From the NCBI GenBank assembly GCA_035302405.1, contig DATGSR010000059.1:1-11585 (forward strand): 11,585 bases of DNA, in the 5' to 3' direction. Positions 5,635-11,585 of this stretch are shown in pieces. This stretch comes from CALKWS01 sp035302405. GTDB lineage: Bacteria; Actinomycetota; Actinomycetes; Actinomycetales; Beutenbergiaceae. The notes below the pieces were generated by a model, which worked only from the letters and a program-made list of their open reading frames with translations, did no database searches and was not told the origin of the DNA. How positions within the stretch are numbered: position 1 is the stretch's first letter; the number at the start of each line of letters is the position of its first letter. Both the position numbers and the translations under genes were made by a program.

Positions 5635-6369
5635 GTGAACACCCAGGTGATCGCCCACCGTGGCAATAGTTCGGTTGCTCCGGAGAACACGATGGCGGCA
5701 TTCGAGTCCGCTTGGCGCGCCGGTGCGGACGTGATCGAGTTGGATATCCAGTTGACGGCCGACGGCCAGGCGGTGGTCATCCATAACGACACCCTCGACG
5801 CGACCACCGACGCCACCGGGCCGGTATCCACTCGTACGGCTGCGGAACTGGGTGAGGTGGACGCCGGGTCCTGGTTCGCGCCCAGTTTCACCGGCCAGCG
5901 CCTACCGCTGCTGCGTGACGTCCTCAGTTGGCTCCGCGAGCGCGACGGCCTGGGGCTTCTGGTGGAGTTCAAGGGCGAATGGGATCCGGCACCGGTGAGC
6001 ACCGTGGTGGAGCAGATCGAGGACGCCGGCGTGGGCGGGCGGATAGTGGTCCAGAGTTTCGCCGTGTCCACCGTGCGCGCCTTGGCCGACGTCGCTCCGG
6101 ATCTGCGCCGCGGTCTTCTCATTGACTCGCTGGCCGAGGACACCTTCTCCCTGTGCGCTCAGTTACGGGTCGCGCAGTGCAACCCGTCCGGGCTGATCCT
6201 CATGGAGCACCCGGAGACGCTGCAGTTGATTCAGGACCGGGGCATGCAGGCGATGGTGTGGACGGTGAACGAAGTCGCCCACTGGGACGCGCTATTGCAG
6301 ATGGGCGCCGACGGCATCATCACCGACCGACCCGATCGGTTACGCGGGTACCTCGCCGGGCGCACCTGA
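5635..6369 (+). CDS. Glycerophosphodiester phosphodiesterase (GDPD family)
   Basis: Hydrolyses glycerophosphodiesters to glycerol 3-phosphate and an alcohol, or a related lysophospholipase-D-type reaction. 244 residues from GTG 5635, a usual size for the cytoplasmic form; no signal peptide is present. The TIM-barrel signature is complete: AHRGNSSVAPENT (7-19) with catalytic His8 and Arg9, VIELDIQLTADG (33-44) with metal ligands Glu35 and Asp37, second catalytic His50 (IHNDT), metal ligand Glu111 (VEFKG), and the C-terminal MVWTVNE (207-213) and GADGIITDRP (224-233). It is monocistronic by appearance: about 270 bp from the divergent operon upstream and a pair of hairpins downstream. The GTG start is supported by the -10 element 6 nt before it rather than by a ribosome site. 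Confidence 0.92.
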   Translation: MNTQVIAHRGNSSVAPENTMAAFESAWRAGADVIELDIQLTADGQAVVIHNDTLDATTDATGPVSTRTAAELGEVDAGSWFAPSFTGQRLPLLRDVLSWLRERDGLGLLVEFKGEWDPAPVSTVVEQIEDAGVGGRIVVQSFAVSTVRALADVAPDLRRGLLIDSLAEDTFSLCAQLRVAQCNPSGLILMEHPETLQLIQDRGMQAMVWTVNEVAHWDALLQMGADGIITDRPDRLRGYLAGRT

Positions 6370-6431
6370 GCCGGGCCCGGCCCCGCGGCGGCATGCCGAG
6401 CGGTGCGGTGGCCGACGCCGATCGCTGAATC

Positions 6432-6486
6432 GACAAACCCGGCCGAGGCCGGTCCCTGGATTGACAAACCCGGCCGTCGCCGGTTT
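6432..6486 (+). terminator. Tandem hairpins downstream of the phosphodiesterase gene
   Basis: Two copies of GACAAACCCGGCCG occur at 6432-6445 and 6463-6476 (period 31), and each opens a hairpin. Copy 1: CCGGCC-GA-GGCCGG (6439-6452). Copy 2: AAACCCGGC-CGTC-GCCGGTTT (6466-6486) with one bulged C, ending in a short T tract; read on the minus strand both end in GGGTTTGTC. They fit a double intrinsic terminator between 6369 and 6591. T tracts are short, as is common in high-GC genomes. Confidence 0.6.
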
Positions 6487-6590
6487 CTAGACCGGCAAGG
6501 AGGGTGGCACGGGGCGGCGCCAGTAATTCATGGGCTTCGGCTGTGGAGGTTCGATACGCTGCGCGGCGGGCCTAACTGACGAGGGGGACC

Positions 6591-6965
6591 ATGGAGATCA
6601 CCGGGCTTGTGCTGGCCGGTCTTGCGGGCCTAGCCATCGCTGTGATCGGTGTGCTCTATCTGGTCAGACCGCGCCTGATCGCGGCGAGTTTCGGGCTGCC
6701 CGTGCCGACCGAACCAGAGGCCACCCCGTGGCTGCGACTCAAGGGTGCGCGTGACCTGACGACCGGGATCGCGGCCGGCGTGCTGTTGTGGGCCGCCACG
6801 CCTTCGGTGGTGGGGTGGGCGGTGCTGGCTTTCACCGTCATTCCCATCGCCGATGCAGCGATCATCCTGGGCGCCCGGCACGGTAACTCCAGGGCAGCCT
6901 GGGGTGTGCACGGGTCAACGGCGGCGCTGATGGTCGTCGCCGCGCTGATGTTGCTGCTGAACTGA
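6591..6965 (+). CDS. Small integral membrane protein, DUF4267-like
   Basis: 124 residues from ATG at 6591, preceded by GAGGGGG three nt upstream. Four hydrophobic segments are visible at about 5-24, 57-70, 74-93 and 106-123. Between the first and second lies LRLKGARDLTTGI (48-60), a (K)G-x-RD-x-x-x-G signature I associate with the DUF4267 family of small four-helix membrane proteins. Function unknown. A possible -10 TACGCT (6555-6560) suggests its own promoter after the tandem terminator. It converges with the regulator gene, leaving 31 nt and no clear hairpin. Family assignment is from memory of the motif. Confidence 0.8.
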   Translation: MEITGLVLAGLAGLAIAVIGVLYLVRPRLIAASFGLPVPTEPEATPWLRLKGARDLTTGIAAGVLLWAATPSVVGWAVLAFTVIPIADAAIILGARHGNSRAAWGVHGSTAALMVVAALMLLLN

Positions 6966-6996
6966 CCCGGCGGGCCAGAAGCAGCATGGCGCTACT

Positions 6997-7437
6997 TCAG
7001 GCGATCGGGCTCATCGGCGGCGGGATGGAAGAGATCAACTGCTGGACAACGCTGCGGAGTGACCCCACCCCCTCCGGCTTGAGGTGCGCGGCCAACTGAG
7101 CGGCCAGGCGGATGCGGATCGCCTCGACCTGGTCCAGGACCACCCGACCGTGCTCGGTGACGCGGTAGCCGTCCTGGCCGCGACTCACCAGGCCCCGGTC
7201 TACCAGCGCCCCGGCCAGGTCCCGCTCCCGGGCGCTGAAGTCGATGGCCGCATGCTCCGCGATCCGGGTGAGTATCCGGAGCTGGCGGTGGGTCAACCCA
7301 AGATGTTCTTCAAGATAGGTCGTGACCAGGTCACCGATGCGGCCCAACTGGCTGAGTTCCTCAGCGAGACCGAGCACATCGTCCTCGGTATTGCGGGGCG
7401 GAATATGGGCAGTTCGCTGCGTTGCGGGATTGCTCAT
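6997..7437 (-). CDS. MarR-like winged-helix transcriptional regulator
   Basis: 146 residues from ATG at 7437, with AAGGG 9 nt upstream; GTG 7443 is a weaker alternative. The MarR order is visible: an N-terminal helix (17-45), LTHRQLRILTRIAEHA (48-63), LVDRGLVSRGQDGYRVTEHGRVVL (78-101) as the wing and following helix, then a long C-terminal dimer helix. Canonical MarR proteins have about 40 residues between LTxxQ and the GLVxR segment; here there are about 30, so helix alpha-3 of the HTH looks shortened. Divergent from the transporter gene at 7670, which is its best candidate target along with itself. No ligand is suggested by the sequence. Alternatives: another small winged-helix family. Confidence 0.7.
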   Translation of the reverse strand: MSNPATQRTAHIPPRNTEDDVLGLAEELSQLGRIGDLVTTYLEEHLGLTHRQLRILTRIAEHAAIDFSARERDLAGALVDRGLVSRGQDGYRVTEHGRVVLDQVEAIRIRLAAQLAAHLKPEGVGSLRSVVQQLISSIPPPMSPIA

Positions 7438-7495
7438 TCTCACCAGCCCTTCCCGGAGACTTGGCACTTCATTGACGAAGCGTGAACCATTGGAT

Positions 7496-7515
7496 GGTAG
7501 TAGGGCAAGACTACC
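7496..7515. promoter_or_regulatory. Operator-like inverted repeat upstream of the MarR-like gene
   Basis: GGTAGT (7496-7501) and ACTACC (7510-7515) are exact reverse complements with an 8-nt spacer. The dyad overlaps a possible minus-strand -10, TACCAT (7499-7494), about 60 nt before the regulator start. Position and size suit autoregulation by a dimeric MarR protein (inference). The rest of 7438-7669 contains a possible plus-strand -10, TAACGT (7631-7636), for the transporter. Confidence 0.45.
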
Positions 7516-7669
7516 TGGCACCATCTCCACCCATCAAAGCGGTCCTTCAAGTGTCTCACCCGCCGGGCGTCATGGCCACCGACCCACCCACCGCACACCG
7601 CCCGCGAGAACCCGGCGGCCGCAACGCTGCTAACGTCACGGAAGCAGAGCAGGCGGGCTGAGGTGGTCG

Positions 7670-8875
7670 ATGGGTAGGTCGCACGGGCAGTCGCCGATCG
7701 AACAGTTCGGCCGGCGCGCGCCCCTGGTGGCGGCATTGATATTCCTGGTGGCGATCAACCTGCGCAGCCCCCTCACCACGGTGGGGCCGGTGCTGCCTCA
7801 GATCAGCGCGGACCATCACCTCAGCGAACCGATGGCCGGTCTGCTCGGAGCGCTACCGCTGCTGATGTTCGCCGTCGTCTCCCCCCTGGTGCACGTGGTT
7901 TCCACCCGGTTGGGCGCCGACCGGCTGCTGCTGGCCGCCCTCGTGCTCCTCGCCGCCGGCGTCACCCTCCGGTCCTTCGCGGCCACACCCGGCCTGTGGA
8001 TCGGGACCGTGGTGCTCGGGGCCGCGATCGCGGTGGGCAATGTGCTGGTGCCGGTGCTGATCCGGCGTGACTACCGGCGGCGGATCTCCGGAGCGACCGC
8101 CTTGTACTCGGCGTGCATGGGCACCGTGGCTGCCACAGCAGCCGCGGTCGCGGTCCCGATCGCCAACCGCGCCGGCTGGCAGGCGTCGCTGGCATTATGG
8201 GCCCTGCCTCCGCTGGCGGTGGCGCTGCTGTGGCTGCCGCGCGCGCGGGCCGCGACTCCCTCCCTGGAACGCCTACCGGCCCCGGTTCATCCGCCGGTGA
8301 GTGTGTGGCGCCAACCGGTCGCGTGGGTGGTCACCGCCTTCATGGGGCTACAGTCCACCACCTTCTACATCCTGATCACCTGGTTGCCCACGATCAGCAC
8401 CGCCAGCGGCTTCTCCGCGGCCCAGGGCGGGTTGCATGTGTTCGGGCTGCAGTTGGTGGGGATGGCTGCCGGGTTGATGATTCCCCGCTTGATGCGCCGG
8501 CCGGACAGTCAAGTCGCCGCGGCGGTCACGGCGAGCCTCCCGATCGTCGTGGGCGCGCTGGGGCTGCTGGTGGCCCCGGGGCTGACCGCGGTGTGGGCGA
8601 TGGTGGTCGGCGCCGGCACCGGATCATCCCTGGTGGTGGCGCTGAGCCTGATCAGCATGCGCGGGCGCACCCAAGCCGAAACCACACAACTGTCCGGCAT
8701 GGCCCAATCGCTGGGGTATTTGCTGGCCGCGGGTGGACCAGTAGTGGCAGGAATCCTGGCCGAACGAACGGGCACCTGGCAGGCACCGCTCGTGCTCATC
8801 GCCGCGATCGGCGCGGCCCAGACCCTCGCGGCAATCGTTGCCGGCAAGGACCGTCGTGGCACTCCGGGGCACTGA
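7670..8875 (+). CDS. MFS transporter of the CynX/NimT type
   Basis: 401 residues from ATG 7670; GAGG (7660-7663) lies 6 nt upstream. About twelve hydrophobic segments can be traced, with a charged central loop near 190-215 separating two halves of six. NLRSPLTTVGPVLPQI (30-45) at the end of TM1 is the signature of the cyanate transporter/2-nitroimidazole transporter group, and STRLGADR (78-85) is the short MFS loop between TM2 and TM3. Length is typical. Members move small anions or drugs at the cytoplasmic membrane; the substrate here is unknown, and no cyanase gene is in view. Divergent from a MarR-like regulator, which may control it. The protoglobin gene follows 67 nt later but appears to have its own promoter. 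Confidence 0.88.
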   Translation: MGRSHGQSPIEQFGRRAPLVAALIFLVAINLRSPLTTVGPVLPQISADHHLSEPMAGLLGALPLLMFAVVSPLVHVVSTRLGADRLLLAALVLLAAGVTLRSFAATPGLWIGTVVLGAAIAVGNVLVPVLIRRDYRRRISGATALYSACMGTVAATAAAVAVPIANRAGWQASLALWALPPLAVALLWLPRARAATPSLERLPAPVHPPVSVWRQPVAWVVTAFMGLQSTTFYILITWLPTISTASGFSAAQGGLHVFGLQLVGMAAGLMIPRLMRRPDSQVAAAVTASLPIVVGALGLLVAPGLTAVWAMVVGAGTGSSLVVALSLISMRGRTQAETTQLSGMAQSLGYLLAAGGPVVAGILAERTGTWQAPLVLIAAIGAAQTLAAIVAGKDRRGTPGH

Positions 8876-8884
8876 GTCGCGCAA

Positions 8885-8913
8885 TTGCTGACCATCCAAC
8901 GGCGACCTACCGT
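8885..8913 (+). promoter_or_regulatory. Putative protoglobin promoter
   Basis: TTGCTG (8885-8890) and TACCGT (8908-8913) with a 17-nt spacer; predicted start near 8920, giving a short leader that includes AAAGGAG (8931-8937) before ATG 8943. The hexamers are partial matches. Confidence 0.4.
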
Positions 8914-8942
8914 GGAGGAATACCTGAGGGAAAGGAGCCTTC

Positions 8943-9527
8943 ATGAGCGCCCCAACCGGATACACATTCGACGACGAATCTCTCGCACCCTCACCGGTCA
9001 CACGCGAAGACCTGCAGCGTCTGCTCACCGACGTCATGTGGACCGACGAGGATGAAGCAGCGCTGCGCCGAGCCGGCGACATCTTGAAGCCGCGGGTCTC
9101 GGAATTGCTCGACGTCTGGTACGACTTCATCGGGAACACCCCGCACCTGGTGCGGGTGTTCGGCGGTCCGGACGGCGAACCGAGCCAGGCTTACCTCACC
9201 GCGGTGCGGGGACGGTTCGAGCAGTGGGTGATCGACCTGTGCACCCGCCCGTTCAACGACCAGTGGTTGGCCTACCAGGAAGAGATCGGGCTACGCCACA
9301 CCTCGGAGAAAAAGAACAAGACCGACGAGATCGACTCAACGTGGTCGCACGTGCCGATGAGCGACATGCTCGCCCTGGTGGTGCCGGTGACGCTCTCGGT
9401 CCGGGAGTTCCTCGCTGCTGGGCAGACCGACACTGCCGAGGTGGATGCGATGCACACCGCTTGGTTCAAGGCGGTCACCGTCACGCTGGTGCTGTGGAGC
9501 CGGCCCTATGTCGGTGATGAGTGGTGA
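8943..9527 (+). CDS. Protoglobin (single-domain haem protein)
   Basis: 194 residues, the length of archaeal and bacterial protoglobins. Protoglobins are globin-fold haem proteins with an N-terminal extension that bind O2, CO and NO; roles are thought to include gas sensing or detoxification. ATG 8943 is preceded by AAAGGAG with good spacing. Landmarks align almost residue-for-residue with the Methanosarcina acetivorans protein as I recall it: Trp59-Tyr60 (distal B-helix pair), Phe92 (E helix) and proximal His119 in EEIGLRHTSEKK. Also visible are WTDED (33-37) at the A/Z helices and WYDFIG (59-64). There is no attached signalling domain, so it acts alone or with a separate partner. Context (MFS transporter before, SDR after) gives no clear pathway. 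Confidence 0.92.
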   Translation: MSAPTGYTFDDESLAPSPVTREDLQRLLTDVMWTDEDEAALRRAGDILKPRVSELLDVWYDFIGNTPHLVRVFGGPDGEPSQAYLTAVRGRFEQWVIDLCTRPFNDQWLAYQEEIGLRHTSEKKNKTDEIDSTWSHVPMSDMLALVVPVTLSVREFLAAGQTDTAEVDAMHTAWFKAVTVTLVLWSRPYVGDEW

Positions 9528-9575
9528 GACCAAGAGTCTGAACCTCTACGGCGCTGAACCTCGGCCACCCCGCCT

Positions 9576-9612
9576 GCCGTCGTCGTCGGCACTTATGGCC
9601 GACGACGACGGC
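9576..9612. terminator. Bidirectional terminator between convergent genes
   Basis: GCCGTCGTCGTCGGC (9576-9590) and its exact reverse complement (9598-9612) form a 15-bp perfect stem around the loop ACTTATG. It sits midway between the protoglobin stop (9527) and the SDR stop (9633). There is no T-run, the usual I-shaped form in actinobacteria. Confidence 0.8.
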
Positions 9613-9632
9613 GTTGCGGCGCGCATCTCGGG

Positions 9633-10496
9633 TCAGAACACGTAGTCCTCACCACTGGCGCGAACCGTGATGTCACTGATGGTGACACCCCAGGGCTGGT
9701 TGATGACGTACACCACGTTCTGGGCCAATTCCTCGGGCGTGACCGTCCAATAGGCGATGTTGTCACTGTCCAATTGGTGTTCGGGCATCTTGCCGCTGTA
9801 GTACTTCTCGGCGTTCTCCGCGAACTGCGCACCCCGATGGGCGGTCAGCGGCGCGGCGGCCTCCTCATTCACGATTTCGGAAGCGAGATTGGTACCCGGG
9901 ATGCCGGTGGGCTTGAGCGTCGTCACCTTGATCTTTCCCTTGGACTCGGCCCGCAGGGAGTCGGAGATCACCTTCACGGCGGCCTTCGTGGCGCTGTAAA
10001 CACCCGAGCCGGCGATTCCGTAGTTGCCGTAGATGGACGAGATGTTGATGACCTGCCCGCGGCCTTGCTCGATCATCTGGTCGTAAACGGCGGTGATCCC
10101 GTTGACTACGCCCTTGATGTTCACATCGATCGACTTGTCCCACGCGCGCCATGCCTCTTTGTGATCGGAGAAGAACGCGAGGGGCATAATGCCTGCGTTG
10201 TTGAGCAACACGTCGATGCGGCCGAACTTCTCTACCGCAAAGGCCGCTGCGGCGTCCATCTGCTCCTTGTCGGCCACGTCGGCGACGTAATACTCAGCGC
10301 TTTGGCCCTTTGCACGAATTTCGTCCACGACTTCCTTGACGTTGCCCTCATTGACGTCGGTTGCCAACACCTTGGCGCCCATCTCGGCCGTCATCTGAGC
10401 GACCAACTTTCCGAAGCCACTTCCGGCGCCGGTAATGAATATGACCTTGTCAGAGACATGGTTAGTCAATTTTGATGCACTCCATTCAGTTGTCAC
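9633..10496 (-). CDS. Classical short-chain dehydrogenase/reductase
   Basis: 287 residues from GTG 10496. Rossmann signature TGAGSGFG (22-29), Asp47 at the end of beta-2 (predicts NAD(H) preference), NNAG (99-102), Asn126, Ser154 (NISS), and the catalytic YSATK with Tyr167/Lys171 give a complete classical SDR site. PTGIPGT (197-203) replaces the commoner PGxVxT. The substrate is unknown; the family oxidises or reduces alcohols, steroids, terpenes and sugars. No Shine-Dalgarno precedes GTG 10496; in-frame TTG 10469, with GGAG about 10 nt upstream, is an alternative that would remove nine residues. GC looks lower (about 57-65% in lines counted, 43% at the 5' end) than neighbouring genes, which suggests recent acquisition. 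Divergent from the DUF1989 gene and preceded by strong palindromes. Confidence 0.88.
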   Translation of the reverse strand: MTTEWSASKLTNHVSDKVIFITGAGSGFGKLVAQMTAEMGAKVLATDVNEGNVKEVVDEIRAKGQSAEYYVADVADKEQMDAAAAFAVEKFGRIDVLLNNAGIMPLAFFSDHKEAWRAWDKSIDVNIKGVVNGITAVYDQMIEQGRGQVINISSIYGNYGIAGSGVYSATKAAVKVISDSLRAESKGKIKVTTLKPTGIPGTNLASEIVNEEAAAPLTAHRGAQFAENAEKYYSGKMPEHQLDSDNIAYWTVTPEELAQNVVYVINQPWGVTISDITVRASGEDYVF

Positions 10497-10507
10497 AGCG
10501 GATACGC

Positions 10508-10519
10508 AGACGCGCGTCT
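10508..10519. promoter_or_regulatory. Perfect 12-bp palindrome AGACGCGCGTCT over the SDR promoter
   Basis: The palindrome overlaps the putative -10 and start point of the minus-strand promoter. TetR-family or similar dimeric repressor sites look like this; no regulator gene lies inside the window next to it. Confidence 0.5.
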
Positions 10520-10544
10520 ATGCAAACGCATCTATCTATGACAA
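10515..10544 (-). promoter_or_regulatory. Putative SDR promoter
   Basis: TTGTCA (10544-10539, 5/6 match to TTGACA) and TAGACG (10520-10515) with an 18-nt spacer. Predicted start near 10508, leaving about 12 nt before GTG 10496, so the leader is too short for a normal ribosome site; this is compatible with the lack of one. Confidence 0.4.
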
Positions 10545-10593
10545 CTGTCCCGGTCGCGGTTTTATTCCGCGGCCCATCGGGTGAGCGGGGATC

Positions 10594-10611
10594 AGCACCG
10601 TGCGCGGTGCT
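10594..10611. promoter_or_regulatory. Inverted repeat upstream of the DUF1989 gene
   Basis: AGCACCG-TGCG-CGGTGCT, a 7-bp exact inverted repeat with a 4-nt centre, about 80 nt before GTG 10690. Could be an operator or a leader hairpin. Confidence 0.4.
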
Positions 10612-10635
10612 GGCTGGAGTCTTGCGCACTCCTTG

Positions 10636-10669
10636 CTGACAAGATGCGCGCCTACTGACAAGATGTGCG
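10636..10669 (+). repeat. Tandem direct repeats CTGACAAGATGyGCG
   Basis: Copies at 10636-10650 and 10655-10669 match in 14 of 15 positions with a period of 19 nt, so both face nearly the same side of the helix. They lie 20-54 nt upstream of the DUF1989 start, the place expected for an activator or repressor site. They share TGACAA with both arms of the inverted repeat at 10487-10547. Confidence 0.55.
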
Positions 10670-10689
10670 GCCCGAGCGAAGGAGCGAGA

Positions 10690-11550
10690 GTGAGATCAAC
10701 CCAGGCGGCGTATCAGGCCGAGCCCGGTGGCCCGTTGGATGTGGACCGGGAACTATACCGGCGCATCGGCACAACCAACGGCCGGCAGCTGGTGGATTCC
10801 TTCGTGATCCCAATCCGTTCGGGACGGGCGTGGAAGGTTCCCGCTGGTCATGTGTGCCGGATCGTGACGATCGAGGGGCCGCAAGTGGCAGACCTGAACC
10901 TGTGGAACCTTCACGATCCTCGGGAGCGCATGTGGGCGGCACGAACCCGCCAATTGCAGGCGGCCCACGTGTCGCTGTACGACCGGCTGTGGTCAACCCT
11001 GCCGTTCCTGCGGCCGCTGGCCACGATCACCGGCGATTCGTTGGCCGATTACGGCGTAGACGGCGACGGCGGACGCGTACATGACCTACTGGGCACCCGC
11101 TGCGACCCCTACGTCAACCAGATGTTCAACGGTGAGCCCTTCGACTACCACTGTCACTCGAACCTCACCCGGGCGATCCGCCCGTGGCACCTGACGGAGT
11201 TCGATGTGCACGACGTGTTGAACGTGTTCCAGTGCACCGGATTGAACGACGACGATCAGTACTTCATGAAGACATGCCCGGCGCAGCGAGGCGACTTCTT
11301 CGAGTTCTTCGCCGAGATCGATCTACTCGCAGCGGTGTCCACCTGCCCGGGCGGTGACCTGTCCATGCCGATGTTCGGGCCCGGGGCAAAGGACGCCGAA
11401 GCGGTCTGCCGGCCGTTGGGTATCGAGGTCTATCGGATACCCGACGACGTGCTCACCGGCTGGTCGGCTCCGAACCGGGCCGGGTATGCCGGCGGCCACG
11501 GGTTAGCGGGGCGACCGTGGGCGGAACACTCGGGCGCCGCGCCCGAGTGA
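10690..11550 (+). CDS. DUF1989 / urea carboxylase-associated family protein
   Basis: 286 residues from GTG 10690; AAGGAG (10679-10684) lies 5 nt upstream, which rules against the longer in-frame start at 10600. Family marks: PAGHVCRIVTIEGPQVADLNLWN (51-73), HDLLGTRCDP (131-140), YHCHSNL (153-159), VFQCTG (179-184), GDFFEFFAEIDLLAA (201-215) and STCPGGDLS (217-225). His131, Cys138 and Cys219 are the best candidates for a metal or catalytic site. Members near urea or guanidine carboxylases include the carboxyguanidine deiminase subunits CgdA/CgdB; here there is one gene, with no carboxylase or allophanate hydrolase in view and no guanidine-I riboswitch motif upstream, so its substrate is unknown. 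Cytoplasmic. Divergent from the SDR gene, with which it may share control. Confidence 0.82.
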   Translation: MRSTQAAYQAEPGGPLDVDRELYRRIGTTNGRQLVDSFVIPIRSGRAWKVPAGHVCRIVTIEGPQVADLNLWNLHDPRERMWAARTRQLQAAHVSLYDRLWSTLPFLRPLATITGDSLADYGVDGDGGRVHDLLGTRCDPYVNQMFNGEPFDYHCHSNLTRAIRPWHLTEFDVHDVLNVFQCTGLNDDDQYFMKTCPAQRGDFFEFFAEIDLLAAVSTCPGGDLSMPMFGPGAKDAEAVCRPLGIEVYRIPDDVLTGWSAPNRAGYAGGHGLAGRPWAEHSGAAPE

Positions 11551-11585
11551 GCCTGCTCCCGCGCCGGTCGAGCGCCCCTGGAGCC

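Larger units (their letters stand above)
10487..10547. repeat. Exact 9-bp inverted repeat flanking the SDR start and promoter
   Basis: CAGTTGTCA (10487-10495) and TGACAACTG (10539-10547) are exact reverse complements, 43 nt apart. One arm overlaps the SDR start codon region, the other the putative -35. The spacing is about five helical turns centre to centre, suitable for looping by a regulator (inference). Confidence 0.55.

Noticed and set aside
6432..6486. CRISPR-like repeat-spacer pattern
   Set aside because: Only two copies with period 31 and no unique spacers; hairpins fit terminators better.
10600..10689. N-terminal extension of the DUF1989 gene from the in-frame start at 10600
   Set aside because: The added 30 residues have no family support, and AAGGAG is placed 5 nt before GTG 10690.
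10560..10690. Guanidine-I (ykkC) riboswitch before the DUF1989 gene
   Set aside because: The conserved ACGR/GGG-type core motifs were not found; direct repeats and a dyad explain the region better.
11551..11585. Possible feature after the DUF1989 stop
   Set aside because: Only 35 bases remain and no hairpin or start signal is visible.

Overview
The window is chromosomal DNA from a high-GC Gram-positive bacterium (Actinomycetota). Evidence: about two-thirds GC overall, frequent GTG/TTG starts, an Lsr2-type nucleoid protein, an actinobacterial WXG-domain/Abhydrolase_8 (DUF1023) protein beside a small helical protein with a type VII secretion-like YxxxD motif, TANNNT-type -10 elements and a likely leaderless GTG gene. 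I cannot name the genus. No rRNA, tRNA, insertion sequence, phage gene or CRISPR array was seen.

Layout. 1-963 (-) is the 5' two-thirds or more of metZ (O-succinylhomoserine sulfhydrylase), cut by the window edge. Its leader (972-1055) folds as a SAM-I-class riboswitch whose closing stem runs into the Shine-Dalgarno, behind a promoter at 1066-1094. 1197-2342 (+) is a serine alpha/beta hydrolase with an unusual repeat-bearing linker. 2554-2880 (+) is an Lsr2-family protein whose DNA hook reads RAR instead of RGR. Convergent with it, 5363 to 2874 (-) is a compact three-gene operon: small helical YxxxD protein, WXG-domain hydrolase, and an unrecognised 165-residue protein. This is the most system-like part of the window.

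5635-6369 (+) is a glycerophosphodiester phosphodiesterase, probably leaderless. Tandem hairpins follow, then a small DUF4267-like membrane protein (6591-6965). A MarR-like regulator (6997-7437, -) is divergent from a CynX/NimT-type MFS transporter (7670-8875, +), with a dyad upstream of the regulator. A protoglobin (8943-9527, +) has its own promoter and ends at a 15-bp perfect hairpin shared with the convergent SDR oxidoreductase (9633-10496, -), which is GC-poorer than its neighbours. The SDR is divergent from a DUF1989 protein (10690-11550, +), and the 190-bp region between them is rich in palindromes and direct repeats.

Metabolic themes are methionine biosynthesis under SAM control, phosphodiester breakdown, a possible secreted or surface hydrolase cassette, gas or redox sensing by protoglobin, and an inducible-looking SDR/DUF1989 pair. 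Apart from the operon at 2874-5363, most genes look independently transcribed.
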